Shown: positions 1 to 7,082 of the stretch, one piece after another
Numbering within the stretch: position 1 is the stretch's first letter
Layout of the letters: each line of letters begins with the position of its first letter
Assembly: GCA_027450125.1 (NCBI GenBank)
Contig: DAIDKG010000048.1
Location: 1-10,889, forward strand
Length of the DNA stretch: 10,889 nucleotides
DNA from: Bordetella sp.
Lineage (GTDB): Bacteria; Pseudomonadota; Gammaproteobacteria; Burkholderiales; Burkholderiaceae_B
Direction of reading: 5' to 3'
The notes under the pieces: model-generated
Databases searched by the model: none
Seen by the model: only the letters and a program-made list of their open reading frames with translations
Told to the model about the DNA's origin: nothing
Position numbers and translations under genes: made by a program

Positions 1-159
1 GCGCTCGAGCAGCGCGCCGATCGGGATGATGAAGATCACCAGCAGGAACAGGACCAGCGGCGCCACGAGGAAAAAGGCGCGAAGCTTGCGCCGCCGGTCG
101 GCCTTGCGCATGGCCGACCGGATGGCGCGGGTATCGGATTCGGAGAGGGTGGCCGTCAT
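1..159 (-). CDS. ABC transporter inner-membrane permease, N-terminal fragment
   Basis: The first 53 codons of a gene that continues past the left edge. The peptide starts MTATLSESDTRAIRSAMRK, has a basic stretch (KADRRRKLR, residues 19-27), then a hydrophobic segment at about residues 29-50 (FFLVAPLVLFLLVIFIIP) that looks like the first membrane helix of a type I ABC permease such as PotB/PotH. A charged cytoplasmic N-terminus before the first helix is usual in that family. It follows the binding-protein gene by 69 bp in the same direction, so it should be the first of the membrane subunits of the importer, probably with a second permease beyond the window. The start at 159 has only a weak ribosome binding site. 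The internal ATG at 111 has none, so 159 is kept. The family call rests on context plus one helix. Confidence 0.75.
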   Translation of the reverse strand, partial: MTATLSESDTRAIRSAMRKADRRRKLRAFFLVAPLVLFLLVIFIIPIGALLER

Positions 160-182
160 GCAGGTGCTCGCTCGCGAGAGAA

Positions 183-206
183 CCCGCCGCCCCTCGGGGC
201 GGCGGG
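183..206 (-). promoter_or_regulatory. GC-rich intercistronic hairpin between binding-protein and permease genes
   Basis: A perfect inverted repeat: 11-base arms at 183-193 and 196-206 around two bases, in practice a 10-bp stem with a CGAG tetraloop on the minus-strand RNA. It lies after the binding-protein stop codon and before the permease start. No run of T follows, so it is not a classical intrinsic terminator. In binding-protein-dependent transporters such hairpins often protect the upstream message from 3' decay or reduce downstream expression, giving more binding protein than membrane subunits. That role is inferred here. Confidence 0.6.
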
Positions 207-228
207 GCCGGAATTGGTATCCGGCGGG

Positions 229-1278
229 TTACTGCGTGGACCAGGCGGTGAAGCGCTGTTCGAGCTCTTCGCCGTGATCAGCCCAGAAATCGTAGCTGGA
301 CAGCAGGGCGTTCTTGCCGTTCTCGGGCGAGTTCGGCAGGTCGGCCAGGGTCTTGGCGTCGAGATTCTTGATGGCAGCCTTGTTGGTCGGACCGTAGGCG
401 ATCTGGTGGGAATAGGCAGCTTGCGGGCCGGGCGAGGTGGCGAACTTGATGAATTGCTCGGCTTGCGCCTTGTTGGGCGTTCCGGTCGGGATGACCCAGT
501 AGTCCAGATCGTAGATGTTCTGGTTCCAGACGGTCTTGAGCGACAGATGGTTTTCCTGGTTGGCGGCGCTGATGCGTCCGTTGTAGGCGGTGGACATGAC
601 CACGTCGCCGGCGGCCAGCATTTGCGGCGGCTGCGCGCCCGCTTCCCACCACTGGATGTAGGGCTTGAGTTCGGTCAGCTTCTTGAAGGCGCGGTCCACG
701 CCCGCGGGCGTGCTCAACACTTTATAGACGTCCTGGGGGGCCACGCCATCGGCCATCAGTGCGAATTCCAGGTTGTAGCGCGCGCCCTTGCGCATGCCGC
801 GTTTGCCGGGGAATTTCTTCACGTTCCAGAAGTCGGCCCAGCTCGTGGGAGCCGTCTTGAGGGTCTTGCCGTTGTACGCCAGCACGGTGGACCACACGAA
901 GGCGCCGGCCCCGCATTCGCGCACGGCAGCGGGAATGAAATCGGATTTTTTGCCGATGTGATCCCAATTCAGTTTTTCGTACAGGCCTTCGTCGCAGCCG
1001 CGGCCCAGGTCGCCGGTCTCGACCTCGACGGCATCCCACACCACGTCGTGGGTTTCGACCATGGCTTTGACCTTGGCCTGCTCGCCGTTATAGGCGACGG
1101 CGATGATTTTCTTGCCCATCTCTTTTTCGAGCGGCTTGATGAAGGCAACTTCCTGCGCGTCGCCATTGGCGCCGCCGAAATTGACGACAGTGAGGTCGCG
1201 AGCCTGCGCATGTCCTGCTCCCACGGCGAGAAGGGCCGAGGCGATCGCGAGCGAGGAAAACTTTCTGCTGACTTTCAT
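229..1278 (-). CDS. Periplasmic substrate-binding protein of ABC importer (PotD/PotF superfamily, probably GABA or related)
   Basis: A 349-residue secreted protein that captures the transporter's substrate in the periplasm. Residues 1-26 form a signal peptide: basic MKVSRK, a hydrophobic core, then AQA before RDLTVVNFGG. The mature protein has the size and layout of the PotD/PotF group (COG0687), including WDAVEVETGD (81-90), an aromatic IQWWEAGAQ segment (208-216), MSTAYNGRISAAN (228-240) and DLDYWVIPTGTPN (257-269). The NWSDYI-like polyamine-contact motif of E. coli PotF is replaced by NFGGANGDAQ (33-42), which argues against a simple putrescine role. The start has a good ribosome binding site (GGAGA, 8 bases upstream). 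It follows the ATPase gene by 81 bp and precedes a permease. With gabT at the head of the operon, GABA or another omega-amino acid is the likely ligand; polyamine remains possible. Family confident, ligand inferred. Confidence 0.85.
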   Translation of the reverse strand: MKVSRKFSSLAIASALLAVGAGHAQARDLTVVNFGGANGDAQEVAFIKPLEKEMGKKIIAVAYNGEQAKVKAMVETHDVVWDAVEVETGDLGRGCDEGLYEKLNWDHIGKKSDFIPAAVRECGAGAFVWSTVLAYNGKTLKTAPTSWADFWNVKKFPGKRGMRKGARYNLEFALMADGVAPQDVYKVLSTPAGVDRAFKKLTELKPYIQWWEAGAQPPQMLAAGDVVMSTAYNGRISAANQENHLSLKTVWNQNIYDLDYWVIPTGTPNKAQAEQFIKFATSPGPQAAYSHQIAYGPTNKAAIKNLDAKTLADLPNSPENGKNALLSSYDFWADHGEELEQRFTAWSTQ

Positions 1279-1359
1279 GGATTGTCTCCGTTATGGTTTG
1301 CTTGCTGGGTCAGTCGGTTGTTGCGAGCGGAAAAACAGCGTTGAAGGAACACCGCCGCG

Positions 1360-2457
1360 TCAGGGCTCGAAAGCCCGGACGTGTTCGGTGGGTACGGAAA
1401 GAAACAAGGGACTACCGGCGCTGGCACGGCTCAGGGAGGCTTTCTGGTCCAGCGGCAGCTTGACGAAAACGGTGGCCGAGTCCAGGACACGGCAGCGCAG
1501 CCTCACGTGGTCGCCGAAATACACCTGATCCTGGGCCTGCGCGGGCAGTGCGTTGCTGTCCTGCGGGCCTTCGGCGATGCCCATGCGTTCGGGGCGGATC
1601 GCCAGCACGCAGGCGGAGCCGGGCTGCAGCCGGCCGATGTTCAGGGCGTGGACGGCGGTGCCGTCGGAAAGGCGCACCACGCAGTTTTCGCCGTATAGCG
1701 TCTCGACCGTCCCGGCTATCTGGTTGCAGTCGCCCACGAAGCCCGCGACGAAGCGGTTGCACGGTTCCTCATACAGGGTGCGCACGGGCGAGATCTGCTG
1801 GATCACACCCTGGTCGAACACGGCAACGCGGTCGGACATGGTCAGCGCTTCGCTCTGGTCGTGCGTGACATAGACGAAGGTGATGCCCAGGGAACGGTGC
1901 AGCGCCTTGAGCTCGAGCTGCATGTGTTCGCGCAGCTGCTTGTCCAGCGCGCCCAGGGGTTCGTCCATGAGCACCAGCTTGGGACCGAATACCAGCGCGC
2001 GCGCCAGCGCGATGCGCTGTTGCTGCCCGCCGGACAACTGGCCCGGATAGCGTTTGGCAAATCCGCTCATCTGCACCATGGCAAGCGCTTCGGCCACGCG
2101 CCTGGCGCGCTCGTCGGCGGGGACGTTGCGCACTTTCAGCGGATAGTGCAGGTTCTTTTCCACCGTCATGTGCGGGAACAGGGCGTAGTTCTGGAAGACC
2201 ATGCCAATGTTGCGCTTGTGGGGCGGCACGTCGTTCAGGCGCTGGCCGTCCAGGACGATGTCGCCCGCCGTGGGGAATTCGAAGCCGGCGAGCATCATCA
2301 GGCAGGTGGTCTTGCCCGATCCCGACGGTCCCAGCAGCGACAGGAATTCGCCGTGCTGGATATCGAGGTCCAGGTTGCGCACGACCAGGGTCTGGCCGTC
2401 GTAGGATTTCTGGACGCCGCGAAAGCGGACTAACGGCTCGGACGGGGCGATGGACAC
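1360..2457 (-). CDS. ABC transporter ATP-binding protein (PotA-like)
   Basis: A 365-residue cytoplasmic ATPase that powers the importer. The nucleotide-binding domain spans about residues 8-240: Walker A GPSGSGKT (43-50), Q-loop VFQNYALFPH (87-96), ABC signature LSGGQQQR (141-148), Walker B LVLMDEP (161-167), D-loop GALD, and switch histidine H199 in VYVTHD. A C-terminal extension (about 240-365, with the AIRPERMGI-type segment) is the TOBE-like regulatory domain typical of PotA/MalK-type ATPases. All catalytic residues are present and the length is normal for PotA. The start is GTG, since no ATG exists in frame upstream before a stop; a weak AAGAG lies 8 bases before it. gabT ends 42 bp upstream and the binding-protein gene begins 81 bp downstream, all in one direction. 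Substrate cannot be read from this subunit; it is inferred from the operon. Confidence 0.92.
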   Translation of the reverse strand: MSIAPSEPLVRFRGVQKSYDGQTLVVRNLDLDIQHGEFLSLLGPSGSGKTTCLMMLAGFEFPTAGDIVLDGQRLNDVPPHKRNIGMVFQNYALFPHMTVEKNLHYPLKVRNVPADERARRVAEALAMVQMSGFAKRYPGQLSGGQQQRIALARALVFGPKLVLMDEPLGALDKQLREHMQLELKALHRSLGITFVYVTHDQSEALTMSDRVAVFDQGVIQQISPVRTLYEEPCNRFVAGFVGDCNQIAGTVETLYGENCVVRLSDGTAVHALNIGRLQPGSACVLAIRPERMGIAEGPQDSNALPAQAQDQVYFGDHVRLRCRVLDSATVFVKLPLDQKASLSRASAGSPLFLSVPTEHVRAFEP

Positions 2458-2499
2458 GTGGCGGGCTCTTATGGGCTGTTTTGCGTTGAGGGGGCGTCT

Positions 2500-3765
2500 T
2501 CAGCCCCGGATTGCTTCGGAAAGAATATGCAGTCCTTCATCCAGGACAGCGTCTTCGATCGTGAGCGGGAACAGGAAACGGATCACATTGCCGTAGACGC
2601 CGCAGGTCAGCAGGACCAGGCCGTTGCGCAGGGCCCGCTTTTGAATGCTGGCTGCCAGTTCGGCGTCGGGACGGCGATCTTGCGGGTGATGGAATTCGAC
2701 CGCGATCATGGCGCCCAGGCCGCGCACCTGCGCGATGGCGGGCGTCGAGGCGGCCAGATCGTTCAGCGTGGCGCGCAGCTTGTCGCCTGTCTTGTTTGCG
2801 CGCTCGACCAGGTTTTCGGTATCGATGATATCCAGCACCGCCAGCGCCGCGGCCACGGCCAGCGGGTTGCCGGCATAGGTGCCGCCCAGAGCGCCGGGGA
2901 CCGGGGCGTCCATGATTTCGGCGCGCCCGCAGACACCGGACAGGGGCAGTCCGCCCGCCAGGCTCTTGGCCACGGTCATCAGGTCGGGAACGACGCCCGA
3001 GTGCTCGATGGCGAACATCCTGCCGGTGCGTCCGAAGCCCGTCTGGATTTCGTCGGCGATCAGCAGAATGCCGTGCTGGTCGCACAGGCTGCGCAGCGCT
3101 TGCAGGAACTGCGGCGGGGCGACGTTGAACCCGCCTTCGCCTTGCACCGGTTCGACGATGATGGCAGCCACGCGGCGCGGATCGATGTCGGATTTGAACA
3201 GGGCCTGGATGGCGTCGAGCGCGTCCTGCACACTGACCCCATGCAGGGCATCGGGGAACGGCGCATGGTAGACCTCGCCGGGGAAGGGGCCGAATCCCAG
3301 CTTATAGGGAGCGACCTTGCCGGTAAGCGCCAACCCCATGAATGTACGGCCGTGAAATGCGCCCGAGAATGCAATGACGCCGGTGCGCCCGGTGGCCGCG
3401 CGCGCAATCTTCACCGCATTTTCGACGGCCTCGGCGCCGGTAGTGAAAAAGGCGGTCTTCTTCTCGTGGCTGCCAGGCGCGCGCGCGTTGATTTTTTCCG
3501 CCAGTTCGACGTAGCTGGAATAGGGCGAGACCTGGAACGCCGTATGCGTGAACTTGTTCAGTTGTTGCGAGACGGCGGCCACGACGCGCGGGTGGCAGTG
3601 CCCGGTATTGGTGACGGCGATGCCCGCGGCGAAATCGATGTAACGGCGGCCCTGGACGTCCCATAGCTCTGCGTTGAGCGCCCGGTCCATGTAAAAGTCG
3701 CACAGAATGCCGATGCCTTGGGGAATGGCTTCGGTTTTGCGGGCTTGCCAGGCTTGATTGTCCAT
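2500..3765 (-). CDS. gabT: 4-aminobutyrate aminotransferase (GABA transaminase), class III, PLP-dependent
   Basis: A 421-residue cytosolic enzyme that moves the amino group of GABA to 2-oxoglutarate, giving succinate semialdehyde and glutamate. It aligns by eye along its whole length with E. coli GabT (426 residues): DFAAGIAVTNTGH (44-56), TGAEAVENAVKIARAATGRTG (109-129), EPVQGEGGF (205-213), ADEIQTGFGRTG (237-248), the PLP-binding lysine K267 in TVAKSLAGGLP, and LGGTYAGNPLA. Positions matching the E. coli specificity residues Ile50, Glu211 and Val241 are I49, E210 and I240, supporting true GABA transaminase over ornithine-type relatives. The start at 3765 is preferred over the in-frame ATG at 3813 because the family begins here and a -10 element (3812-3817) overlaps the upstream ATG. 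It leads the transporter operon and is divergent from a MocR regulator. 5-Aminovalerate or a similar amine could also be a substrate. No succinate semialdehyde dehydrogenase gene is in the window. Confidence 0.93.
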   Translation of the reverse strand: MDNQAWQARKTEAIPQGIGILCDFYMDRALNAELWDVQGRRYIDFAAGIAVTNTGHCHPRVVAAVSQQLNKFTHTAFQVSPYSSYVELAEKINARAPGSHEKKTAFFTTGAEAVENAVKIARAATGRTGVIAFSGAFHGRTFMGLALTGKVAPYKLGFGPFPGEVYHAPFPDALHGVSVQDALDAIQALFKSDIDPRRVAAIIVEPVQGEGGFNVAPPQFLQALRSLCDQHGILLIADEIQTGFGRTGRMFAIEHSGVVPDLMTVAKSLAGGLPLSGVCGRAEIMDAPVPGALGGTYAGNPLAVAAALAVLDIIDTENLVERANKTGDKLRATLNDLAASTPAIAQVRGLGAMIAVEFHHPQDRRPDAELAASIQKRALRNGLVLLTCGVYGNVIRFLFPLTIEDAVLDEGLHILSEAIRG

Positions 3766-3811
3766 GAGGTCTGTCCGTCTACTGGCGGCAGCGAGGGGCC
3801 GATTTGCGGCC

Positions 3812-3837
3812 ATTATGTGGATTGTTTGGTCTACAAT
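3812..3837 (-). promoter_or_regulatory. Candidate promoter of the gabT-transporter operon
   Basis: On the minus strand a CATAAT -10 element (3812-3817) matches TATAAT at 5 of 6 bases. Seventeen bases upstream is TGGATT (about 3835-3840), a poor -35, as expected for an activated promoter. Transcription would begin near 3804-3806, giving a leader of about 40 bases to the gabT start at 3765. It abuts the inverted repeat at 3818-3840. Predicted from sequence only. Confidence 0.5.
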
Positions 3838-3840
3838 CCA
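3818..3840. promoter_or_regulatory. Perfect inverted repeat, candidate MocR/GabR-type operator
   Basis: Arms TGGATTGT (3818-3825) and ACAATCCA (3833-3840) are exact reverse complements around seven bases (TTGGTCT). The repeat lies between the divergent starts of gabT and the MocR-type regulator. The right arm contains the regulator's TACAAT -10, and the left arm adjoins the CATAAT -10 of gabT. The centre also contains TGGTCTA, which resembles half-sites I recall for PLP-dependent PdxR/MocR regulators. A regulator bound here would touch both promoters. Binding is inferred. Confidence 0.6.
3832..3837 (+). promoter_or_regulatory. Candidate -10 element for the MocR-type regulator gene
   Basis: TACAAT matches the -10 consensus at 5 of 6 bases and lies inside the right arm of the inverted repeat. 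No good -35 is found at 16-18 bases upstream. A start near 3844 gives a leader of about 29 bases. Its place inside the candidate operator suggests autoregulation. Confidence 0.45.
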
Positions 3841-3872
3841 GAGCCATTTTTAAAAAAATGATGGAGCCAATC

Positions 3873-5372
3873 ATGGATTCAGGATCGTTCACGCTGGCGG
3901 ACTGGTTACAGCAGTGGCTGGACGTGGGCGCGGACGAGCCGGCCTACCGGCAGTTGTACCGCCTGATACGCGACGCCATCCTGGACAACCGGCTGACTGC
4001 GGGCGCGCGGCTTCCGTCCTCTCGCGTCCTGGCCGGCGACCTGTCCATCGCGCGCAATACGGTGCTGCAGGTCTACGAGCAGCTCGAAATCGAAGGGTAT
4101 GTCACCGCCGCCACCGGCCGCGGCACCTTCGTCGTCGACATCAGCCAGGACATGCCCGACGAGGCGGCATCCCGGGCCAGCGCGCCGCCTTCCCGGGGCC
4201 CGGCGCAGGGTCTCTCGCCGCGGGGCAGCAAGCTGATCGAAGGGGCCGGGTTCTCGAATCGGCAATGGGGGGCGTTCATGCCGGGAATCCCCGACGTGGC
4301 GGAGTTTCCGTACAAAGCATGGAACCGCATCCAGGGCAGGCACTGGCGCCGCGCGCCGACCGAATTGCTCATTTACGCGCCCGCAGGGGGCTACGAGCCG
4401 CTGCGCCACGAAGTCGCCAACTATCTGAACAGTGCGCGGTCGGTCAATGGCGCGGCGGGGCAGGTCGTCATGACGACGGGCATTCATCAGGCCGTGGATG
4501 TGGCCACCCGGTTGCTGTGCCAGCCGGGCGACCTGGTCTGGATCGAAGAGCCGTCTTACTGGGGGGTGCGCAATCTGTTGCTGTCATCTGGCCTGCGGGT
4601 GGTCTCGGTGCCGGTGGACGACGAAGGCATGTGCCTGGCATCGGCCGACTTGTCGCGTCCGCCCAGGTTGATCGTGGTGTCGCCGTCGCACCAGTACCCC
4701 CTGGGCATGGTCATGAGCCTCGCACGCCGGCGCATGCTGCTGGAATACGCCCGCCAGCACGGCTGCTGGATTCTCGAGGACGACTACGACAGCGAATTCC
4801 GCTATGGCAGCCGGCCGCTGCCGTCCCTGCAGGGGCTCGATGAAAGCGGCCTGGTCCTGTATGCGGGCAGCTTCAGCAAGACGCTGTTTCCGGGCCTGCG
4901 CGTGGGCTATCTGGTCGTGCCCGAGCATCTGTCCGGCGCCTTTGCCGTCGCGGTCGCGGAGCTATACCGGGAAGGTCAGCTGATCACGCAGTCGATCCTG
5001 GCCGAATTCATCCGCGAAGGCCATCTGTCCTCGCACGTGCGCCGCGTACGCAATCTGTATGCCGAGCGGCGCGTGGCCATGATCGCAGCCATCGAACGCC
5101 ATTTCGGCGACAGCCTGGACATCTACGGCGGGCAAGCCGGACTGCATCTGGTTCTGGGCCTGCCGTCGCACGTGGACGACGTTCTCGTCACGAAGGAGGC
5201 CTTTGTGCGCGGTGTGATCGTGCGCTCCCTGAGCCGCTACTACATGCGGCGCGAATGCGTTCGCCAGGGGTTGCTGCTCGGCTACGCCTCTGTGCCGCTC
5301 GACCGCATCGACGCGGCGTTCGATGTGCTGGCCACCGTGATCCGCCGGCATGTGCGCGGCGAGATCACGTAG
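3873..5372 (+). CDS. MocR/GabR-family transcriptional regulator (GntR winged helix fused to aminotransferase-like domain)
   Basis: A 499-residue DNA-binding regulator with a PLP-binding sensor domain. The GntR-type winged helix covers about residues 24-88 (LPSSRVLAGDLSIARNTVL at 47-65, EGYVTAATGRGTFV at 74-87). A linker rich in Ala, Pro and Ser (about 92-118) leads to a fold-type I aminotransferase-like domain. There YAPAGGYEPLR (168-178), SPSHQYPLG (270-278), EDDYDSEFR (302-310) and the PLP lysine K336 in GSFSKTLFPGLR are typical of MocR proteins. Start 3873 has a good ribosome binding site (GGAG, six bases before). Upstream ATGs at 3804, 3858 and 3861 lack one, and 3804 precedes the predicted promoter. 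Divergence from gabT suggests a GabR-like protein that activates gabT when GABA forms an aldimine with bound PLP. PdxR- or TauR-like roles are alternatives, but no pdx or tau gene is nearby. Confidence 0.88.
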   Translation: MDSGSFTLADWLQQWLDVGADEPAYRQLYRLIRDAILDNRLTAGARLPSSRVLAGDLSIARNTVLQVYEQLEIEGYVTAATGRGTFVVDISQDMPDEAASRASAPPSRGPAQGLSPRGSKLIEGAGFSNRQWGAFMPGIPDVAEFPYKAWNRIQGRHWRRAPTELLIYAPAGGYEPLRHEVANYLNSARSVNGAAGQVVMTTGIHQAVDVATRLLCQPGDLVWIEEPSYWGVRNLLLSSGLRVVSVPVDDEGMCLASADLSRPPRLIVVSPSHQYPLGMVMSLARRRMLLEYARQHGCWILEDDYDSEFRYGSRPLPSLQGLDESGLVLYAGSFSKTLFPGLRVGYLVVPEHLSGAFAVAVAELYREGQLITQSILAEFIREGHLSSHVRRVRNLYAERRVAMIAAIERHFGDSLDIYGGQAGLHLVLGLPSHVDDVLVTKEAFVRGVIVRSLSRYYMRRECVRQGLLLGYASVPLDRIDAAFDVLATVIRRHVRGEIT

Positions 5373-5381
5373 CAGCCATGG

Positions 5382-5412
5382 CGACAGTCAAGCCGCCAGG
5401 GCTTGCGTGTCG
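5382..5412. other. Hairpin at the junction of two convergent genes
   Basis: Inner arms CAAGCC (5389-5394) and GGCTTG (5400-5405) enclose GCCAG. Outer arms CGACA (5382-5386) and TGTCG (5408-5412) extend the stem beyond a 2x2 internal loop. It spans the ahpF stop codon, 9 bp beyond the regulator stop. No T-tract follows on either strand, so it may be a 3' end stabiliser rather than an intrinsic terminator. Confidence 0.4.
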
Positions 5413-6968
5413 GCCGGCACCGGCATGCGGATCAGGTGGTCGAAGGCCGAGAGCGCGGCCTTGGAACCTTCGCCCATGGCAATGACGATCTGCTTGTACG
5501 GCACGGTGGTGCAGTCGCCCGCGGCGAACACGCCAGGCACCGAAGTCTGGCCACGGGCGTCGATTTCGATTTCGCCGAACCTGGACAGCGCCACCGTGCC
5601 CTTGAGCCATTCCGTGTTGGGCACCAGGCCGATCTGCACGAACACCGCCTCGAGCTCGACGTGGCGGCTTTCGCCGGACTTGCGGTCCGTGTAGGTCAGG
5701 CCGTTGACCTTGGCGCCGTCGCCGGTGATCTCGGTGGTCTGCGCCGACGTGTGCACCGTGACGTTGGGCAGACTGTATAGCTTGCGCTGCAGAACGGCAT
5801 CGGCCCGCAGTTCCTCGCCAAATTCCAGCAGGGTGACGTGCTCGGTGATGCCGGCCAGATCGATGGCCGCCTCCACGCCGGAGTTGCCGCCGCCGATGAC
5901 CGAGACGCGCTTGCCCTTGAACAGGGGGCCGTCGCAATGCGGGCAATAGGCCACGCCGTGATTGCGGTATTCCTGCTCGCCCGGCACGTTGACGTTGCGC
6001 CAGCGCGCGCCGGTGGACAGGACGACCGAACGGCTTTTGAGCACGGCACCGTTTTCGAGCTTGACCTGGACGTAATCGACGCCCGGAATCAGTTCGACGG
6101 CGCGCTGGGTGTTCATGATGTCTACGCCGTATTCCTTGACGTGCTCTTCGAGCGCGGCGGCCAGGCGCGGACCTTCGGTTTCCTTGATCGAGATGAAATT
6201 CTCGATGGCCAGCGTGTCGAGCACCTGGCCGCCGAAGCGCTCGGCGACCACGCCGGTGCGCACGCCTTTGCGGGCTGCATAGATGGCCGAGGCCGCGCCG
6301 GCCGGGCCGCCGCCGACGATCAGCACGTCGAAGGGGTCGCGGGCATTGAGTTTGGCCGCGTCGCGTGCGCTGGCATTGGCGTCGAGCCGGGCGAGGAAGT
6401 CGGCCACGCCCATGCGGCCTTGGCCGAAAGTCTCGCCGTTCAGGTAGATCGTGGGAACAGCCATGATCTCGCGGCTTTCGACTTCGCTCTGAAAGAGGGC
6501 GCCGTCTATCGTGGTGTGGCGGATACGCGGGTTGATGAGCGACATCACGTTGAGCGACTGCACGACCTCCGGGCAGTTCTGGCACGACAGCGACATATAG
6601 GTCTCGAAGGTGTAGTCGCCTTCGAGGTTCTTGATCTGCTCGATCACGTCGGCATCGAGCTTGATCGGATGGCCGCCGGTCTGCAGCAGGGCAAGCACCA
6701 GCGAGGTGAATTCGTGGCCCAGGGGAATGGCCGCAAAGCGGATGCCGATGTGCTCGCCGGGGCGGTTGATGCTGAAGGAAGGCTTGCGCTCGTTGTCGCC
6801 GCGACGCTCGGTGTACGAGATCTTGTCCGACATGGCGGCGATTTCCTGCAGGAGCTCGATCAGTTCGCGCGATTTCTCGCTGTCATCGACCGACGCGACG
6901 ATCTCGATGGGCTGCGAGATCATCTGCATATAGGTTTGCATCTGGGTCTTGATGGCGGCGTCCAGCAT
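5388..6968 (-). CDS. ahpF: Alkyl hydroperoxide reductase subunit F (NADH-dependent flavoprotein)
   Basis: A 526-residue flavoenzyme that passes electrons from NADH through FAD and two disulfides to AhpC, which then reduces peroxides in the cytosol. The N-terminal double thioredoxin fold carries SCQNC (Cys129/Cys132). The FAD-binding motif VGGGPAGAA is at 218-226, the redox pair YCPHC at Cys342/Cys345, the NADH motif [11 protein letters not shown] at 358-368, and the C-terminal FAD motif is [15 protein letters not shown]. Length and cysteine positions match E. coli AhpF (521 residues; Cys129/132 and Cys345/348). The N-terminal domain with its own CxxC separates it from thioredoxin reductase. 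Start 6968 ([10 protein letters not shown]) has an AGGA ribosome binding site at suitable spacing. The longer in-frame start at 7013 adds a non-homologous tail and is rejected. It follows ahpC by 112 bp and is probably co-transcribed. Confidence 0.97.
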   Translation of the reverse strand: MLDAAIKTQMQTYMQMISQPIEIVASVDDSEKSRELIELLQEIAAMSDKISYTERRGDNERKPSFSINRPGEHIGIRFAAIPLGHEFTSLVLALLQTGGHPIKLDADVIEQIKNLEGDYTFETYMSLSCQNCPEVVQSLNVMSLINPRIRHTTIDGALFQSEVESREIMAVPTIYLNGETFGQGRMGVADFLARLDANASARDAAKLNARDPFDVLIVGGGPAGAASAIYAARKGVRTGVVAERFGGQVLDTLAIENFISIKETEGPRLAAALEEHVKEYGVDIMNTQRAVELIPGVDYVQVKLENGAVLKSRSVVLSTGARWRNVNVPGEQEYRNHGVAYCPHCDGPLFKGKRVSVIGGGNSGVEAAIDLAGITEHVTLLEFGEELRADAVLQRKLYSLPNVTVHTSAQTTEITGDGAKVNGLTYTDRKSGESRHVELEAVFVQIGLVPNTEWLKGTVALSRFGEIEIDARGQTSVPGVFAAGDCTTVPYKQIVIAMGEGSKAALSAFDHLIRMPVPADTQALAA

Positions 6969-7014
6969 GATCGTATTTCCTGTGTTCCGGTAGTTCATGG
7001 GCTTGCGGCGCACA

Positions 7015-7035
7015 CCCGGGGCTCGTGGCCCCGGG
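7015..7035 (-). promoter_or_regulatory. GC-rich hairpin between ahpC and ahpF
   Basis: Perfect 8-base arms CCCGGGGC (7015-7022) and GCCCCGGG (7028-7035) around five bases. No T-run follows on the minus strand. In a 112-bp gap between ahpC and ahpF it could partly stop transcription or protect ahpC mRNA, matching the usual excess of AhpC over AhpF. Function inferred. Confidence 0.5.
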
Positions 7036-7059
7036 CTGCGGGGGTCTTGCGCATTGCTT

Positions 7060-7082
7060 GCCGCTGGCGCGGCTTTTTATTT
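7060..7082 (+). terminator. Terminator-like hairpin facing the ahpC 3' end from the plus strand
   Basis: Arms GCCGC (7060-7064) and GCGGC (7069-7073) with loop TGGC, followed on the plus strand by TTTTTATTT (7074-7082), which runs into the TTA complement of the ahpC stop codon. As a plus-strand signal it would stop antisense transcription entering ahpC. No plus-strand gene is nearby except the regulator ending at 5372. The five-pair stem is short. Confidence 0.4.

Noticed and set aside
214..1344. 376-codon plus-strand open frame opposite the binding-protein gene
   Set aside because: Antisense shadow; the minus-strand frame has a signal peptide, a ribosome binding site and family motifs.
1363..1376. 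Small GGGCT-CGAA-AGCCC hairpin at the ATPase gene end
   Set aside because: Only five pairs, inside the last codons and without a T-run; not supported as a terminator.
2491..2507. GGGGC/GCCCC hairpin at the gabT stop
   Set aside because: Five pairs with a seven-base loop and no T-run; transcription into the ATPase gene is expected to continue.
2458..3666. 402-codon plus-strand open frame opposite gabT
   Set aside because: Shadow of gabT without recognisable motifs and lying almost entirely over its conserved coding sequence.
3766..3813. Longer gabT start at 3813
   Set aside because: Adds 16 non-homologous residues, lacks a ribosome binding site and its ATG overlaps the predicted -10 element.
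3804..3872. Longer regulator starts at 3804, 3858 or 3861
   Set aside because: 3804 lies upstream of the predicted promoter; 3858 and 3861 lack a ribosome binding site, whereas 3873 has GGAG at good spacing.
6969..7013. Longer ahpF start at 7013
   Set aside because: Extra residues have no counterpart in AhpF, and the 6968 start has a good ribosome binding site.
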